Positions 50,720-59,522 of a stretch of 64,000 bases of DNA are shown here, piece after piece. The notes under the pieces were generated by a model. That model made no database searches. It worked only from the letters and a program-made list of their open reading frames with translations, and had not been told where the DNA came from. A program made the position numbers and the translations under genes. How positions within the stretch are numbered: position 1 is the stretch's first letter; every line of letters starts with the position of its first letter. Source of the DNA: Bog-756 sp963730685 (GTDB lineage Bacteria > Actinomycetota > Acidimicrobiia > Acidimicrobiales > RAAP-2); the NCBI GenBank assembly GCA_963730685.1, contig CAVSSP010000001.1, positions 744,001-808,000 of the forward strand, written 5' to 3'.

Positions 50720-52789
50720 CTACCACAACCCGCGCAGTTGGGCATCGACTGCGCTCGTCACCGGTATCGCCGCCGACGGCATGGCCGCGTCGAGGGCACT
50801 CCGGATCGCACGATGATCGAGGAGGTCATCCACATCTGCAGGGAGGAAACGGGTCCGCTGGGCATACGAGTGGGGGTCCCTCCGTCCGGCCGGGTCTCCG
50901 TGGTGGTACCGCAACGGGGCATAGATGTGGAGGTGCCTCTGTGCCCTGGTGAGCGCAACGTAGAACAGGCGCCTCTCCTCGTCGACGCTCTCGATGTCGC
51001 CGGTGGACATGTCTGACGGGAACGCACCGTCAGCTGCGTGGATGAGGTGCACGACGCCCCATTCACCGCCCTTGGCCGAATGCACCGTGGACAGCGTCAG
51101 CCAGTCGTCGTCCCGGGACGGCGTTCCGGCCTGATCACCCGTGGAGGCCGGTGGATCGAGGGTCAGGTCGGCGACCAGACGCTCACGACTGACGTAGTCC
51201 GCCGCCAGCCGGGCCAGGGCGTCGAGATCGGCGAGCCGCGGCTCGGGACGGTCGTAACGACGGCGAATCATCGGTTCCAGGGCGTCGCGGAGCAGCTCCA
51301 CCTGCGCGCCGGCGGGCAGCTCGGTCGTCCGGCAGGAGTCGAGCGCGGTGGCCAGCGCGGCCAGATCACGTGCCCCACGGCGCCCGCCGCCGGCGCTACC
51401 GGGGTCGGCGCAGAACGTGACCAGCGGATCGGGACCGCCCAGCCCGGGCCGGCGCACGCCGAGCGCCTCCAACATGCGGTCGGCGGAGGCCGGCCCGATC
51501 CCGTCGGCCATCTGGAGGACCCGCATCCATGCCAGCTCGTCCCAGGGGTTTTCGATCATGCGAAGCGCGGCGAGCAGATCACGCACATGGGCTGCCTCGA
51601 GGAACCGAAGGCCGCCGTATTTGACGAAGGGGATCGCCCGTCGCCCGAGTTCCACCTCGAGCAGGTCGCTGTGGTGGGAGGTCCGGAACAGCACCGCCTG
51701 GTCCCTCAGGGGAACGCCGCCCTCGAAGTGCTCGAGCACGGTCTGGGCGACGGCCTCGGCCTGGGACTGCTGGTCCGGGCATGTGGCCAGGACCGGGCGG
51801 CCCCCGCCGGACTGTTCCGTCCAGAGCCGCTTGTCGAACCCTTCCCCTGAGGCTGCGATCACCGCATTGGCGAGATTCAGGATCGGTCCTGTGGAGCGGT
51901 AGTTCTGCTCCAGGGTCACCGTCGTTGCACCCGGGAAGTGCTGGGGGAAGTCCAAGATGTTGCGGACGGTGGCTCCACGGAAGGAGTAGATCGCCTGGGC
52001 ATCGTCGCCCACGACCGTGATCCGTGCGTCACCGGCCCGCAGCGCCCGGAGGATGTCGGACTGGACGATGCTCGTGTCCTGGTACTCGTCGACGAGGACA
52101 TGGTCGAAGCCGGCGGCGAGCACGGGGCCGAGGTGGGGGTCGACGCCCGCCGCCCGCCAGTACAGCAACAGGTCCTCGAAATCGAGCAGATGTTGGGCTC
52201 GCTTGCGTTCGGTGTATCCCGAAAAGATGGAACGGAGGCCTTCGACATCGTCGGCGCACCAGGGAAACGTGCGTGCCACCGTCTCCTCCAGCGCCACCTG
52301 GGTGCTGACCATGCGCGCATAGATGGCGCCGACGGTTTCGGTGCGGGGGAACCGGCGCGACAGGTCGGCGGCGATGGGCGCCCGCACCAGGGCCAGCAGG
52401 TCTCGCACATCGCCTTGGTCGAGGACGCTGAATCCGTCGGAGAGTCCGAGTGCGGACCGGCAGCGTCCGAGCACACGGTGGGCGACCGAGTGGAACGTGC
52501 CCGCCTCGACCCGGCGCGCCGTGGTGGAATCGGTCAGCTGTCCGGCCCTTCGGATCAGCTCGGCGGCCGCCCTCCGGCTGAACGTGACGAGGAGGATCCG
52601 CTCCGGTGCCACCCCCTCGTCGAGCAGTCGGGCCAGTCGGCTCACCAAGGTTCGTGTCTTGCCGGTGCCGGCACCGGCCACGATCAGCAAGGGACCGCCG
52701 TCGTGGTCCACCGCCTGGCGCTGCACGGCGTTCAGCCCGGTTGCCCAGCGAGGCACCGCAATCCGATCATCGACCACCACCGGCCCCAC
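50720..52789 (-). CDS. UvrD/PcrA-family superfamily 1 DNA helicase
   Basis: This 689-aa helicase unwinds DNA in repair with ATP. Motif I is VAGAGTGKTRTLVSRLARLL, motif II VLVDEYQDTS, motif III VVGDDAQAIYSFRGA, motif V TVHSAKGGEWGVVHLIHA and motif VI VALTRAQRHLHIY. The frame remains open 5' across the permease gene, so the start is a choice: GTG 52789 or 52780. A perfect LexA-type SOS box at 52803-52818 lies just upstream, so DNA-damage induction is likely. It is shorter than UvrD proper and resembles the actinobacterial UvrD2/PcrA-like group. Confidence 0.91.
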   Translation of the reverse strand: MGPVVVDDRIAVPRWATGLNAVQRQAVDHDGGPLLIVAGAGTGKTRTLVSRLARLLDEGVAPERILLVTFSRRAAAELIRRAGQLTDSTTARRVEAGTFHSVAHRVLGRCRSALGLSDGFSVLDQGDVRDLLALVRAPIAADLSRRFPRTETVGAIYARMVSTQVALEETVARTFPWCADDVEGLRSIFSGYTERKRAQHLLDFEDLLLYWRAAGVDPHLGPVLAAGFDHVLVDEYQDTSIVQSDILRALRAGDARITVVGDDAQAIYSFRGATVRNILDFPQHFPGATTVTLEQNYRSTGPILNLANAVIAASGEGFDKRLWTEQSGGGRPVLATCPDQQSQAEAVAQTVLEHFEGGVPLRDQAVLFRTSHHSDLLEVELGRRAIPFVKYGGLRFLEAAHVRDLLAALRMIENPWDELAWMRVLQMADGIGPASADRMLEALGVRRPGLGGPDPLVTFCADPGSAGGGRRGARDLAALATALDSCRTTELPAGAQVELLRDALEPMIRRRYDRPEPRLADLDALARLAADYVSRERLVADLTLDPPASTGDQAGTPSRDDDWLTLSTVHSAKGGEWGVVHLIHAADGAFPSDMSTGDIESVDEERRLFYVALTRAQRHLHIYAPLRYHHGDPAGRRDPHSYAQRTRFLPADVDDLLDHRAIRSALDAAMPSAAIPVTSAVDAQLRGLW

Positions 52790-52802
52790 TCTAGTCAAGG
52801 AG

Positions 52803-52818
52803 ACGAACACGTGTTCGT
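52803..52818. promoter_or_regulatory. LexA SOS box of the helicase gene
   Basis: ACGAACACGTGTTCGT is a perfect 16-bp palindrome matching the actinobacterial LexA core CGAAC-N4-GTTCG. It is centred about 22 bases upstream of GTG 52789. TAGAGT (minus strand) just downstream could be the -10 box. Confidence 0.75.
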
Positions 52819-52872
52819 ATGCGGTGGTGGTGAACCCTCGGTGGGCCCCGGAGCCGAGCCGGTATGTTGCCG

Positions 52873-54033
52873 TCAGCCGGCGGCGGCCGCCGGCTCGGGG
52901 CTCCCGCCCATCATCTTGAGCATCATGGCGCCACCGGTCCGGAAGAACCGCCAGACCAGGACGATGGCGGCGGAGAGGAAGACGATGTTGAGGTAGGTCG
53001 TGTAGTTCCAGCTGATCGTAGGAGTGAGCACCTTGGCATCGCGGGTCGACGGGATGAGCCCGGCGGCACCGAAGATCAACTCGACGGCATAGCCGGCAAG
53101 GACCATGGTGACGTAGAAGGTCCCCAGGATGAACAGCATCATCCTGGTTCCGTAGTACTTCCGGTAGATCACCAGGATCGGCAGGATGATGAGGTCGGCG
53201 AAGACGAAGCTGATCACGCCGCCGAAGCTGATGCCGCCGTTCCACAGCACCGCCGCCAGGGGCACGTTCCCGATCGAGCACACGAAGGAGACGATCGAGA
53301 TGACGGGGCCGAGCAGTGGTCCCCACACCTTTGCCAACAGGGGATGCCCGGTCAGGAACAGGCCTTGCCAGAAGGAGTCGGGCACCCAGGCGGCCAGTGC
53401 GCCGGCGACGAGCAGGCCGATCACGATGTCCCGGATGACGGCGGCCCACTCCATGACGAACAGGTGGGACACCGAGGTGAAACCCTCGGCCGACCCCAGC
53501 CGGGTCCACAGGCTCCCCTCGGCCTTCACGCCCATGTCCATGGCGGCGTGGCCCTCCATCGAGCCGGCCAGCCCTCGATCGGCCTGCTGACGCGCCCCTT
53601 CCACGAGTCGCTTCCGGAGGAGGAGCCGAAAGAGCACGGCGACGGTGACGATCATGATCGGTCCGCCTACGAACTCTGCGGCAGTGAACTGCCAGCCGAG
53701 CAGCAGCGCCATGATGATCCCGAGTTCGACCACCAGGTTGGTGGAGGCGATCTCGAACGCCATGACGGCGGTGAAGTCTGCTCCTCTCCGGAACAGCGAT
53801 CGGGCCAGGGCCACGGCGGCGTAGGAGCACGAAGAGCTGGCGATGCCGAGTGCGGTCGCCCGGGCCAGCGACTTCGGGGTGTCACTCCCCAAGAGCCGCT
53901 CGATGGTGCCCCGACGCACCAGGGCCTGGACGATGGCCGACAGGCCGAAGCCCAGGATCAGCGACCAGAGGATCTGCCACGTCATGCTGCCGGCCACGGC
54001 CAGGGCATGACCGATGGCGTGGGCGAGTCTCAT
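52873..54033 (-). CDS. UPF0718/YraQ-type permease
   Basis: This 386-aa membrane protein matches the UPF0718 (DUF318) permease family. It has about eight to nine helices in two halves, each with a characteristic small-residue turn: ALGIASSSCSYAAVALA in the first and FVCSIGNVPLAAVLWNGG in the second. A cytoplasmic loop (about residues 140-185) separates them. Members near metal-resistance genes are thought to move metal ions or metalloid compounds, but no such gene is adjacent here. The substrate is unknown. Confidence 0.88.
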   Translation of the reverse strand: MRLAHAIGHALAVAGSMTWQILWSLILGFGLSAIVQALVRRGTIERLLGSDTPKSLARATALGIASSSCSYAAVALARSLFRRGADFTAVMAFEIASTNLVVELGIIMALLLGWQFTAAEFVGGPIMIVTVAVLFRLLLRKRLVEGARQQADRGLAGSMEGHAAMDMGVKAEGSLWTRLGSAEGFTSVSHLFVMEWAAVIRDIVIGLLVAGALAAWVPDSFWQGLFLTGHPLLAKVWGPLLGPVISIVSFVCSIGNVPLAAVLWNGGISFGGVISFVFADLIILPILVIYRKYYGTRMMLFILGTFYVTMVLAGYAVELIFGAAGLIPSTRDAKVLTPTISWNYTTYLNIVFLSAAIVLVWRFFRTGGAMMLKMMGGSPEPAAAAG

Positions 54034-54214
54034 GCAAGCCCGAACTGCTTCTGTGTTGGGTTCCCTGGCGACACCGCGCCCTCTCCTCGAACACCGGCTC
54101 GGCTTTCAGCGATTGTGGCAAGCCGTGGATCGGAGGCGCAAGGGGGGCCGGATCGGGATGCGATGGGCTGATCGAGAGGTGAGCGGCTGTTGAGCCTGCG
54201 GGCTTCGGATATTC

Positions 54215-54232
54215 CTCACGGGTCCCCGTGAG
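54215..54232. terminator. Perfect 8-bp hairpin downstream of TetR gene
   Basis: CTCACGGG-TC-CCCGTGAG is a perfect inverted repeat with a 2-base gap. It lies about 46 bases after the TetR stop on the minus strand. It could instead be a protein-binding palindrome. Confidence 0.35.
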
Positions 54233-54240
54233 CGCTCGCA

Positions 54241-54268
54241 GAAGTAGCCGGTCCTCGAGCGGCACTTC
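54241..54268 (-). terminator. Hairpin directly after the TetR gene
   Basis: GAAGTAGCCG pairs with CGGCACTTC across the loop GTCCTCGAG, with one bulged base. It starts 10 bases after the TetR stop, the expected place for a terminator, although a U-run is lacking. Confidence 0.45.
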
Positions 54269-54277
54269 TGCCGTACC

Positions 54278-54862
54278 TCACCGCGGTGGTACCGCTGACG
54301 TGGGGATGGCGTTGTCGACGAGGACGGCAGCGATGGCGGCGGCGGTGGCGAAGGCCTCGGAATTGAGGACTCGGCTGCGGGCCGAGGCACCATCCAGTAG
54401 CAACGCCAGCTGTTCGCCGAGCCGTTCGGGGTCGTCGGCGCCGGCCTCGCGGGCCGTTTCGGCGAGCCGCGCGGCAATGGCTTCCTTGTAGTCGCGGGCG
54501 TACACGCGCGCCGAGTGGCCCGGGTCGGGGATTTCAACAGCCGCGGCGATGAACGGGCACAGAGGCGAGTGGACGTCGAAGGGGGCGAGGAGTCGTTCGC
54601 GGGGTGTGAGGTCGTGGCGGTCGAACACTTCAGGCAGGACGTCGGGATCGAATCGGCGTAGGCATTCGGCGATCAGCTCGTCCTTGCCGGCGAAGTGCTG
54701 GTACAGCGTGTGCTTGGACACCTCGGCCACCGTGCAGATCTGGTCGATGCCGGTGCGGTTGATCCCCTGATCGCGGAACAGTTGTCGTGAAGCGCCGAGG
54801 ATGCGCTCCCGCGCGCCCCTGCCACGGCGTAGTCCCCGCGGCCCCTTCTCCAACTGTGTCAT
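54278..54862 (-). CDS. TetR-family transcriptional regulator
   Basis: This 194-aa protein has an N-terminal helix-turn-helix domain (ARERILGASRQLFRDQG, then ICTVAEVSKHTLYQHFAGK) and a variable ligand domain. It is divergent from the SDR gene at 54978. The region between them holds two copies of GATCGGTGTACATA and a palindrome, so it likely represses itself and the SDR-reductase operon until a ligand binds. Its codon use is less extreme than that of most neighbours. Confidence 0.92.
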   Translation of the reverse strand: MTQLEKGPRGLRRGRGARERILGASRQLFRDQGINRTGIDQICTVAEVSKHTLYQHFAGKDELIAECLRRFDPDVLPEVFDRHDLTPRERLLAPFDVHSPLCPFIAAAVEIPDPGHSARVYARDYKEAIAARLAETAREAGADDPERLGEQLALLLDGASARSRVLNSEAFATAAAIAAVLVDNAIPTSAVPPR

Positions 54863-54884
54863 ATGACCAGCGTAGCGCAGGTGG

Positions 54885-54947
54885 GTACCGATCGGTGTAC
54901 ATAGCTCGCATTCTCTGATACGTTAACCAGTCAGATCGGTGTACATA
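54885..54947. promoter_or_regulatory. TetR operator region with duplicated GATCGGTGTACATA
   Basis: The 14-bp sequence GATCGGTGTACATA occurs at 54890-54903 and again at 54934-54947, 44 bases apart. The first copy overlaps the perfect palindrome ACCGATCGGT (54887-54896). The duplicate lies on the same face of the helix, typical of an autoregulated divergent promoter. Confidence 0.6.
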
Positions 54948-54977
54948 ACACCGGCAGCGCATGTGAATGGAGTGCTC

Positions 54978-55712
54978 ATGGGAAAGCTCGATGGCAAGGT
55001 CGCAGTGATCACCGGCGGGACAAGCGGTATGGCGCTGGCCGGTGCCAAGTTGTTCGTCGACGAAGGGGCCTACGTCTTCATCTCGGGCCGACGGAAGGAC
55101 GCACTGGATGAAGCCGTCGAGCTGATCGGCCGGAACGTGACCGGCGTACAGGCCGATTCGGCCGACCTCGACGATCTGGACCGACTGTTCGAGACGGTCA
55201 AGCAGGAAAAGGGCTCGCTCGACGTGTTGTGGGCAAGCGCCGGCGTGGGCGAACCGGGCGGGCTCGGCGAGATCACCGAGGAGCAGTTCGATGCCGCCTT
55301 CTCGCTGAACGCGCGCGGCACGCTGTTCACGGTGCAGAAGGCGCTGCCGCTGTTCAACGATGGAGGCTCCATCTTCATGACCGGGTCGAATGCTTCGCTC
55401 CGGGGTTACCCCGACTGGAGCGTGTACGCAGCGAGCAAGGCCGTACTGCCCGCATACGCGCGGGTGTGGGTGGCGGAGCTGCGGGACAGGAAGATCCGGG
55501 TGAACGTGCTGACCCCCGGCCAGGTCGCCTCGCCCATGATGGAACAGGTGATGCCCCCGGAGATGAAGGCGCAGTTCGAAGCTGTGATCCCGAGGCGAGT
55601 GATGGGACGCCCTGAGGAGATCGCGTCGATTGCGTTGTTCCTCGCCTCGGACGACTCGAGCTACGTCAACGGCATGGAGTTGGTTGCCGACGGCGGCACC
55701 ACGGTGATCTGA
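54978..55712 (+). CDS. SDR-family oxidoreductase (TetR-controlled)
   Basis: This 244-aa short-chain dehydrogenase has the catalytic YAASK and the Ser of FMTGSNASLRG. The nucleotide motif reads TGGTSGMALA, in which the last Gly of TGxxxGxG is Ala. A GGAG lies 6 bases before the ATG at 54978, which decides the start. It is divergent from the TetR gene and followed by an F420/NADP reductase-like gene, so the pair may form a small inducible redox or detoxification operon. Confidence 0.9.
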   Translation: MGKLDGKVAVITGGTSGMALAGAKLFVDEGAYVFISGRRKDALDEAVELIGRNVTGVQADSADLDDLDRLFETVKQEKGSLDVLWASAGVGEPGGLGEITEEQFDAAFSLNARGTLFTVQKALPLFNDGGSIFMTGSNASLRGYPDWSVYAASKAVLPAYARVWVAELRDRKIRVNVLTPGQVASPMMEQVMPPEMKAQFEAVIPRRVMGRPEEIASIALFLASDDSSYVNGMELVADGGTTVI

Positions 55713-55810
55713 GCGCGTCGCCGGCCGGGTGAACCTTCGACACGTCGGGCCATCACGCCAGCAAGACCCTTACCACCGCCTAGTCCGAACGCAACGAAGG
55801 AGCAGCCGTC

Positions 55811-56428
55811 ATGAGCACCATCAGCATCATCGGCTCGGGCAACATGGCCACCGCCATCGGTACCCGGGCGGCGAGGCACGGCCACACCATCGAGATCATG
55901 AGCCGCAGTACCGCCAAGGCCCAGGCGCTTGCCGATCGGATCGGCGACGGAGCCACCGTCGGCACGTTCGGGGAAAGGCCGGCGGGTGACATTGTCATCG
56001 TCGCCGTCCTGTGCGCCGGCGCGGTCGACGTGGTCGCACACTATGGCGATGCGTTGGCGGGCAAGATCCTCGTCGACATCACCAACCCGTTCAACGCCGA
56101 TGCCACCGGACTCGTCACCAGCGCCGGCGACTCGATGTCCCAGCGGATCGCCGCCGCCGCCCCCGAGGACACGCAGGTCGTGAAGGCATTCAATACGATC
56201 CTTCAGGGCGTTCTTGCTGAAGACAAGCCTATGGACGTATTTTTCGCCGGCGACGGCACCGAGGCGAAGGCACGCGTCGCGGCATTTCTGGAGAGCCTGG
56301 ACATGCGGCCCCTCGACGCAGGAGGGCTCGATATGGCTTACGTCCTTGAATGGGCCGGCATCCTCCTGGTGGGAGTGGCACGCAACGGCGCCGGCTTCGA
56401 CATCGCGTTGGGAGCCGAAGCGCTCTGA
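55811..56428 (+). CDS. NADPH-dependent F420 reductase-like protein
   Basis: This 205-aa protein has the Rossmann motif SIIGSGNMATAIGTRAARHG of the F420-dependent NADP reductase family. VDITNPFNADATGLVTSAGDS and VVKAFNTILQGVL follow, both family segments. Such enzymes exchange hydride between NADPH and F420, or act on other substrates. AAGGAG lies 9 bases before the ATG. It follows the SDR gene by 98 bases on the same strand. Confidence 0.88.
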   Translation: MSTISIIGSGNMATAIGTRAARHGHTIEIMSRSTAKAQALADRIGDGATVGTFGERPAGDIVIVAVLCAGAVDVVAHYGDALAGKILVDITNPFNADATGLVTSAGDSMSQRIAAAAPEDTQVVKAFNTILQGVLAEDKPMDVFFAGDGTEAKARVAAFLESLDMRPLDAGGLDMAYVLEWAGILLVGVARNGAGFDIALGAEAL

Positions 56429-56508
56429 ATCTTCTTTGAAGAGGGCGAGCGGCACCAAGGGTTCTTCGGCCCCAACGTCGGCCGAAACCTGACCTGCACG
56501 ACCGGACA

Positions 56509-56524
56509 TCCGATCTGAATCGGA
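56509..56524. terminator. Hairpin downstream of the F420-reductase-like gene
   Basis: TCCGAT-CTGA-ATCGGA is a perfect 6-bp stem with a tetraloop, about 80 bases past the stop at 56428. No U-run follows, so it may instead be a binding site. Confidence 0.35.
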
Positions 56525-56632
56525 CGTTCTCCCAGTTCAGGGAGGGGTTCGACCATGGCGTTTGGCCTTGGTTCGGAAGATTCAGGGAAATAGCGGCTCT
56601 GAACAGGGAAAACGTGTAACTCCGACAACGGG

Positions 56633-56705
56633 TGGAGGTGAACGGACTCGAACCGTCGGCCTCTACATTGCGAACGTAGCGCTCTACCAGCTGAGCTACA
56701 CCCCC
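56633..56705 (-). tRNA. tRNA-Ala (anticodon CGC)
   Basis: The minus strand folds as a 73-nt cloverleaf. The acceptor is GGGGGTG with CACCTCC, including the G3-U70 pair that identifies tRNA-Ala. The D arm is GCTCAGCTGGTAGAGC and the T arm contains GGTTCGAGTCC. The anticodon stem CTACG/TGTAG closes the loop TTCGCAA, giving anticodon CGC (codon GCG). Discriminator A73 is followed by CCC, so the CCA end is not encoded. The gene stands alone. Confidence 0.95.
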
Positions 56706-56855
56706 GAGTGTGCAACGAGGATAGCGTCCCGCCGGTAAGGGGCCCGTCAGAGCCCTGCGGCCGGTGCCCGTTGGCAGCCCGAACCCCGGACCCGGATCGA
56801 TGCCGCGGCCCGCTCCGATGCCCGATCACTCGGGGCGGGAGCTTCTCCTGGACCC

Positions 56856-57821
56856 TCAGGAGGCCTTGCGCCGGGAGCGGGGAGCGCTCGCCTTCGCCGC
56901 CCCCTTGGCGTTTCCGGCTGTCTTCTTGATCGGAGTCGCCTTCTTGATGGGCGTGGCCTTCTTCGCCGCTGTGGCCCGTGTGGACGTGGACGCGGTGGCG
57001 CTCTTGGTGGCCTTGCCCGAGCCGGATCGGGCACCGCGGTCGGCCGACGTGTTCTTGATGCTGGCGCTGAGCGCCTCCATCAGGTCGACCACCTTGACCG
57101 CAGGGGCACGGTCGGACCCCTCGATCACCAGATTGCCCTGGCGCTTCTCCTCCACCAGGGCCTCGACCTTCTGCCGGTGCGTGTCGTGGTACCGGTTCGG
57201 GTCCCACTCGCTCTCCATCGACTCGAGCAGGAGCTCGGCCATCGAGACCTCCCGATCGCTCAGCTCCTCCGAGTCCGGCAGGGCCGGCAGTTCCTTCTTC
57301 GGAGAGCGGATCTCGTCGGCGAAGTACATCGTCTCGAGCATCAGGACCTCGTCGTCGGGGCGGATGGCGACGGGATACTCCTTGTTCCGCATGACCAGGG
57401 TGCCGATCCCGACTTTGTTGGCGTTCTTCATCACTTGACGAAGCAGGGCATAGGCCTTGTTGGCCGCCTCGCCCTCCGGCGCCAGGTAGTAGGTGGTGCG
57501 AAAGAAGATCGGGTCGATCTCGCCGAGGTCGACGAAGTCGGTGATCTCGACGAGCTTGGACCGTTTGGGCTCGGCGCTGGCCAACTCGTCCTCGGTCAGG
57601 ATCACGTACTCGCCGTCGCCGAGGTCGAACCCCTTGACGATGTCGCGGGTCTCCACTTCCTTGCCCGTCTGCTCGTTCACCTTCTTGTACCGGATCCGGT
57701 CCGAGGTGCCGGACTCGAACTGGTTGAAGTGGATCGTCTTGTCCTGTGTCGCGGAGTACAACCCGATCGGTACGTTGACGAGCCCGAAACTCAGCGCGCC
57801 CTTCCAGATGGTCCGTGCCAT
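56856..57821 (-). CDS. ku: Bacterial Ku DNA end-binding protein
   Basis: This 321-aa Ku homodimer subunit binds broken DNA ends in non-homologous end joining. The start MARTIWKGALSFGLVNVPI, the NKEYPVAIRPDDEVLML segment and the VVDLMEALSASI end of the core are the classic family features. Residues about 265-321 form a Lys/Ala/Thr-rich tail with a KKATPIKKATPIKK repeat, which would add DNA affinity. The ATG at 57821 is certain from the conserved start. No LigD gene lies in the window. Confidence 0.94.
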   Translation of the reverse strand: MARTIWKGALSFGLVNVPIGLYSATQDKTIHFNQFESGTSDRIRYKKVNEQTGKEVETRDIVKGFDLGDGEYVILTEDELASAEPKRSKLVEITDFVDLGEIDPIFFRTTYYLAPEGEAANKAYALLRQVMKNANKVGIGTLVMRNKEYPVAIRPDDEVLMLETMYFADEIRSPKKELPALPDSEELSDREVSMAELLLESMESEWDPNRYHDTHRQKVEALVEEKRQGNLVIEGSDRAPAVKVVDLMEALSASIKNTSADRGARSGSGKATKSATASTSTRATAAKKATPIKKATPIKKTAGNAKGAAKASAPRSRRKAS

Positions 57822-57890
57822 GGCGAACACTTTACCCTGGTCAGCGCGGATCCAACACCCTGATACACCCAAATTGGCACACTGGATTCC

Positions 57891-58256
57891 GTGAGCACCG
57901 CAACCGCCGACCTCCCATTCGTCCCCACCATGCTCCGTGGACTGTCGGCTCTGGGGTTGGCGGACTGCTCGCAACCCGATCTCGCGCTTGAACTGGGACT
58001 TTCTGCCTGGATGCGCTTCAGTGGCACCGACCTCGAGGCAGCCCGGTCAGAAATGCTGGCCATGCGTGCCGCCCTGCTCCGGGCCGCGGACATGGACGTC
58101 ACCACGGAACCGGTCCCGTTCACAGGCCCCAACCGACGCGCCGCCGTTCTCAATCTGGCCGCCTATCTGGGCAATCTGGTCGAACGGGCGGCGGCCTCGG
58201 CTGACTGCGAACCCGCCGTGATCGTGGAGCGGGCGATCGCCACCCTTCCCCGGTAG
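57891..58256 (+). CDS. Hypothetical protein divergent from ku
   Basis: I do not recognise this 121-aa protein. It is Ala/Leu-rich and probably helical, with no membrane segment or signal. It contains a single WMRFSGTDLEAARSE motif. It begins at GTG 57891, only 69 bases from the ku start on the opposite strand. The codon pattern looks coding, but a shadow of an antisense frame cannot be fully excluded. Confidence 0.55.
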   Translation: MSTATADLPFVPTMLRGLSALGLADCSQPDLALELGLSAWMRFSGTDLEAARSEMLAMRAALLRAADMDVTTEPVPFTGPNRRAAVLNLAAYLGNLVERAAASADCEPAVIVERAIATLPR

Positions 58257-58308
58257 CCCGACGGCTCGACCACTCGACGCCCCGACCACTCGAAGGCCCG
58301 ACCGACGG

Positions 58309-59415
58309 TCAGCCCGGTAGGGTCGCCAGTCCCGACGAGATCCCATCGAAAAGGGATGGATCGACCACGAGTAACGGAACGGGTCCGGGTCCGGTCGGCA
58401 CCATCCCGGGCGCCTCGCCGAGCAGCGAGGTGCGATCCTGGGCCCAGGCCGCCAGGACGTGTCGGCTGAATCGAGCCTCCACCTCCATCAGCGCGGCTGT
58501 TCCGAATGCGATGTCGGCCGCCGCAACCGGATCCGACTCGACCAGCCCCCCGATCAGGTCGTCGGCGGCGATCCGGGCGTGGTCCACATCGGCGACGACG
58601 TGGGCATCGTAGAACTCGACACCTTCGGCTGCGACGTCGAGGCGGCGGAGGGTGGCCGCGTAGCGTGACATGGGAGTGACCGATGTCATCTCGAATGCGG
58701 CCAGGTGCCCGGCGAGGGCCCCCCTCCACCGCCGGTGCACACCGAAGATCGTGACGAGGTTGTCCGTGGCGAGCGTCACGCCGGGCACCTGGTCGATGTA
58801 GGCCCCCGGTGTCGGATCGAGATCCAGGGCCGCCATGGTGACGGCGAACAGCTCGGCGTGCGATCGACCCGGCGTTCCGTTCCCGTACTCGTCGGCCTGC
58901 AGGGAGACGATGGCGGCTTTGGCCCGACCGCGCAGACGCGGGATCGCCCAGGTATGAGGGTCGGCCTCCTTGCGCTGGTAGATGCTCCGATGTACCAGGA
59001 ACTCCCGCAGGTGGTCACGGCCCCCCTGCTCGACCATGAAGGCGGATAGCGACGGACCGTCGGCACTCTCGATCAACCTCCGCACCCGTTCGGCCGCTTC
59101 TGTCGCGGCGCAGGCACCGGGTCTGGCGTCCGGACCGGCCGCCGCAATCAGACCTTCCACGACTCGGTGCTCGAGCTCGGATCGGATCCCCACGAGTGAC
59201 GGCTCCCACTCCCAACCGTCGTCCACCCCGTCGAAGCCGTCATAGTGGAGACCGGAGCACACGTGCAGTGCGAGGTGGAGATCCTCATCGGACAGCGTCT
59301 CCCCGCTCATGGTCGTCGATGCGTCGATGTGCGCCGGGGCTGCGCCCAGCCGGTCACACACCAGTTCGGAGAGAGGCCCGCGGGGTCGGGGAAGCTTCGG
59401 TTGCACGGGCACCAC
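58309..59415 (-). CDS. Iron-containing redox enzyme family (haem-oxygenase-like fold) protein
   Basis: This protein of about 368 aa fits the haem-oxygenase-like diiron oxidase/oxygenase (HDO) family. Helical segments with candidate metal ligands are HVCSGLHYDGFDG, FLVHRSIYQRKEADPH, QADEYGNGTPGRSHAELF and VEFYDAHVVADVDHARIA, where Glu, His and Asp residues are spaced as in the family. The actual substrate is unknown; relatives act on amino acids or fatty acids. GTG 59415 is chosen from three close GTG codons; a longer N-terminus is possible. It is divergent from a HAD phosphatase gene. Confidence 0.78.
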   Translation of the reverse strand: MVPVQPKLPRPRGPLSELVCDRLGAAPAHIDASTTMSGETLSDEDLHLALHVCSGLHYDGFDGVDDGWEWEPSLVGIRSELEHRVVEGLIAAAGPDARPGACAATEAAERVRRLIESADGPSLSAFMVEQGGRDHLREFLVHRSIYQRKEADPHTWAIPRLRGRAKAAIVSLQADEYGNGTPGRSHAELFAVTMAALDLDPTPGAYIDQVPGVTLATDNLVTIFGVHRRWRGALAGHLAAFEMTSVTPMSRYAATLRRLDVAAEGVEFYDAHVVADVDHARIAADDLIGGLVESDPVAAADIAFGTAALMEVEARFSRHVLAAWAQDRTSLLGEAPGMVPTGPGPVPLLVVDPSLFDGISSGLATLPG

Positions 59416-59522
59416 CTTGCCCAACCACCGGCGGACGAAACCCCCGGTCTGGGTCAGCGCGGACGATCCCAGCGGACACCGTTCCACGTTTCCGTCCCCG
59501 CCGACCGGGTAGGCAATGGTGC

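Noticed and set aside
54915..54935. CTGATACGTTAACCAGTCAG near the TetR/SDR promoters as a fifth member of the CTGAC set.
   Set aside because: The half-sites are 10 bases apart rather than 5, and this promoter already has its own duplicated operator.
56600..56640. Attachment site duplicate of the tRNA-Ala 3' end.
   Set aside because: I could not find a second copy of the tRNA 3' sequence in the window, and no integrase gene is present.
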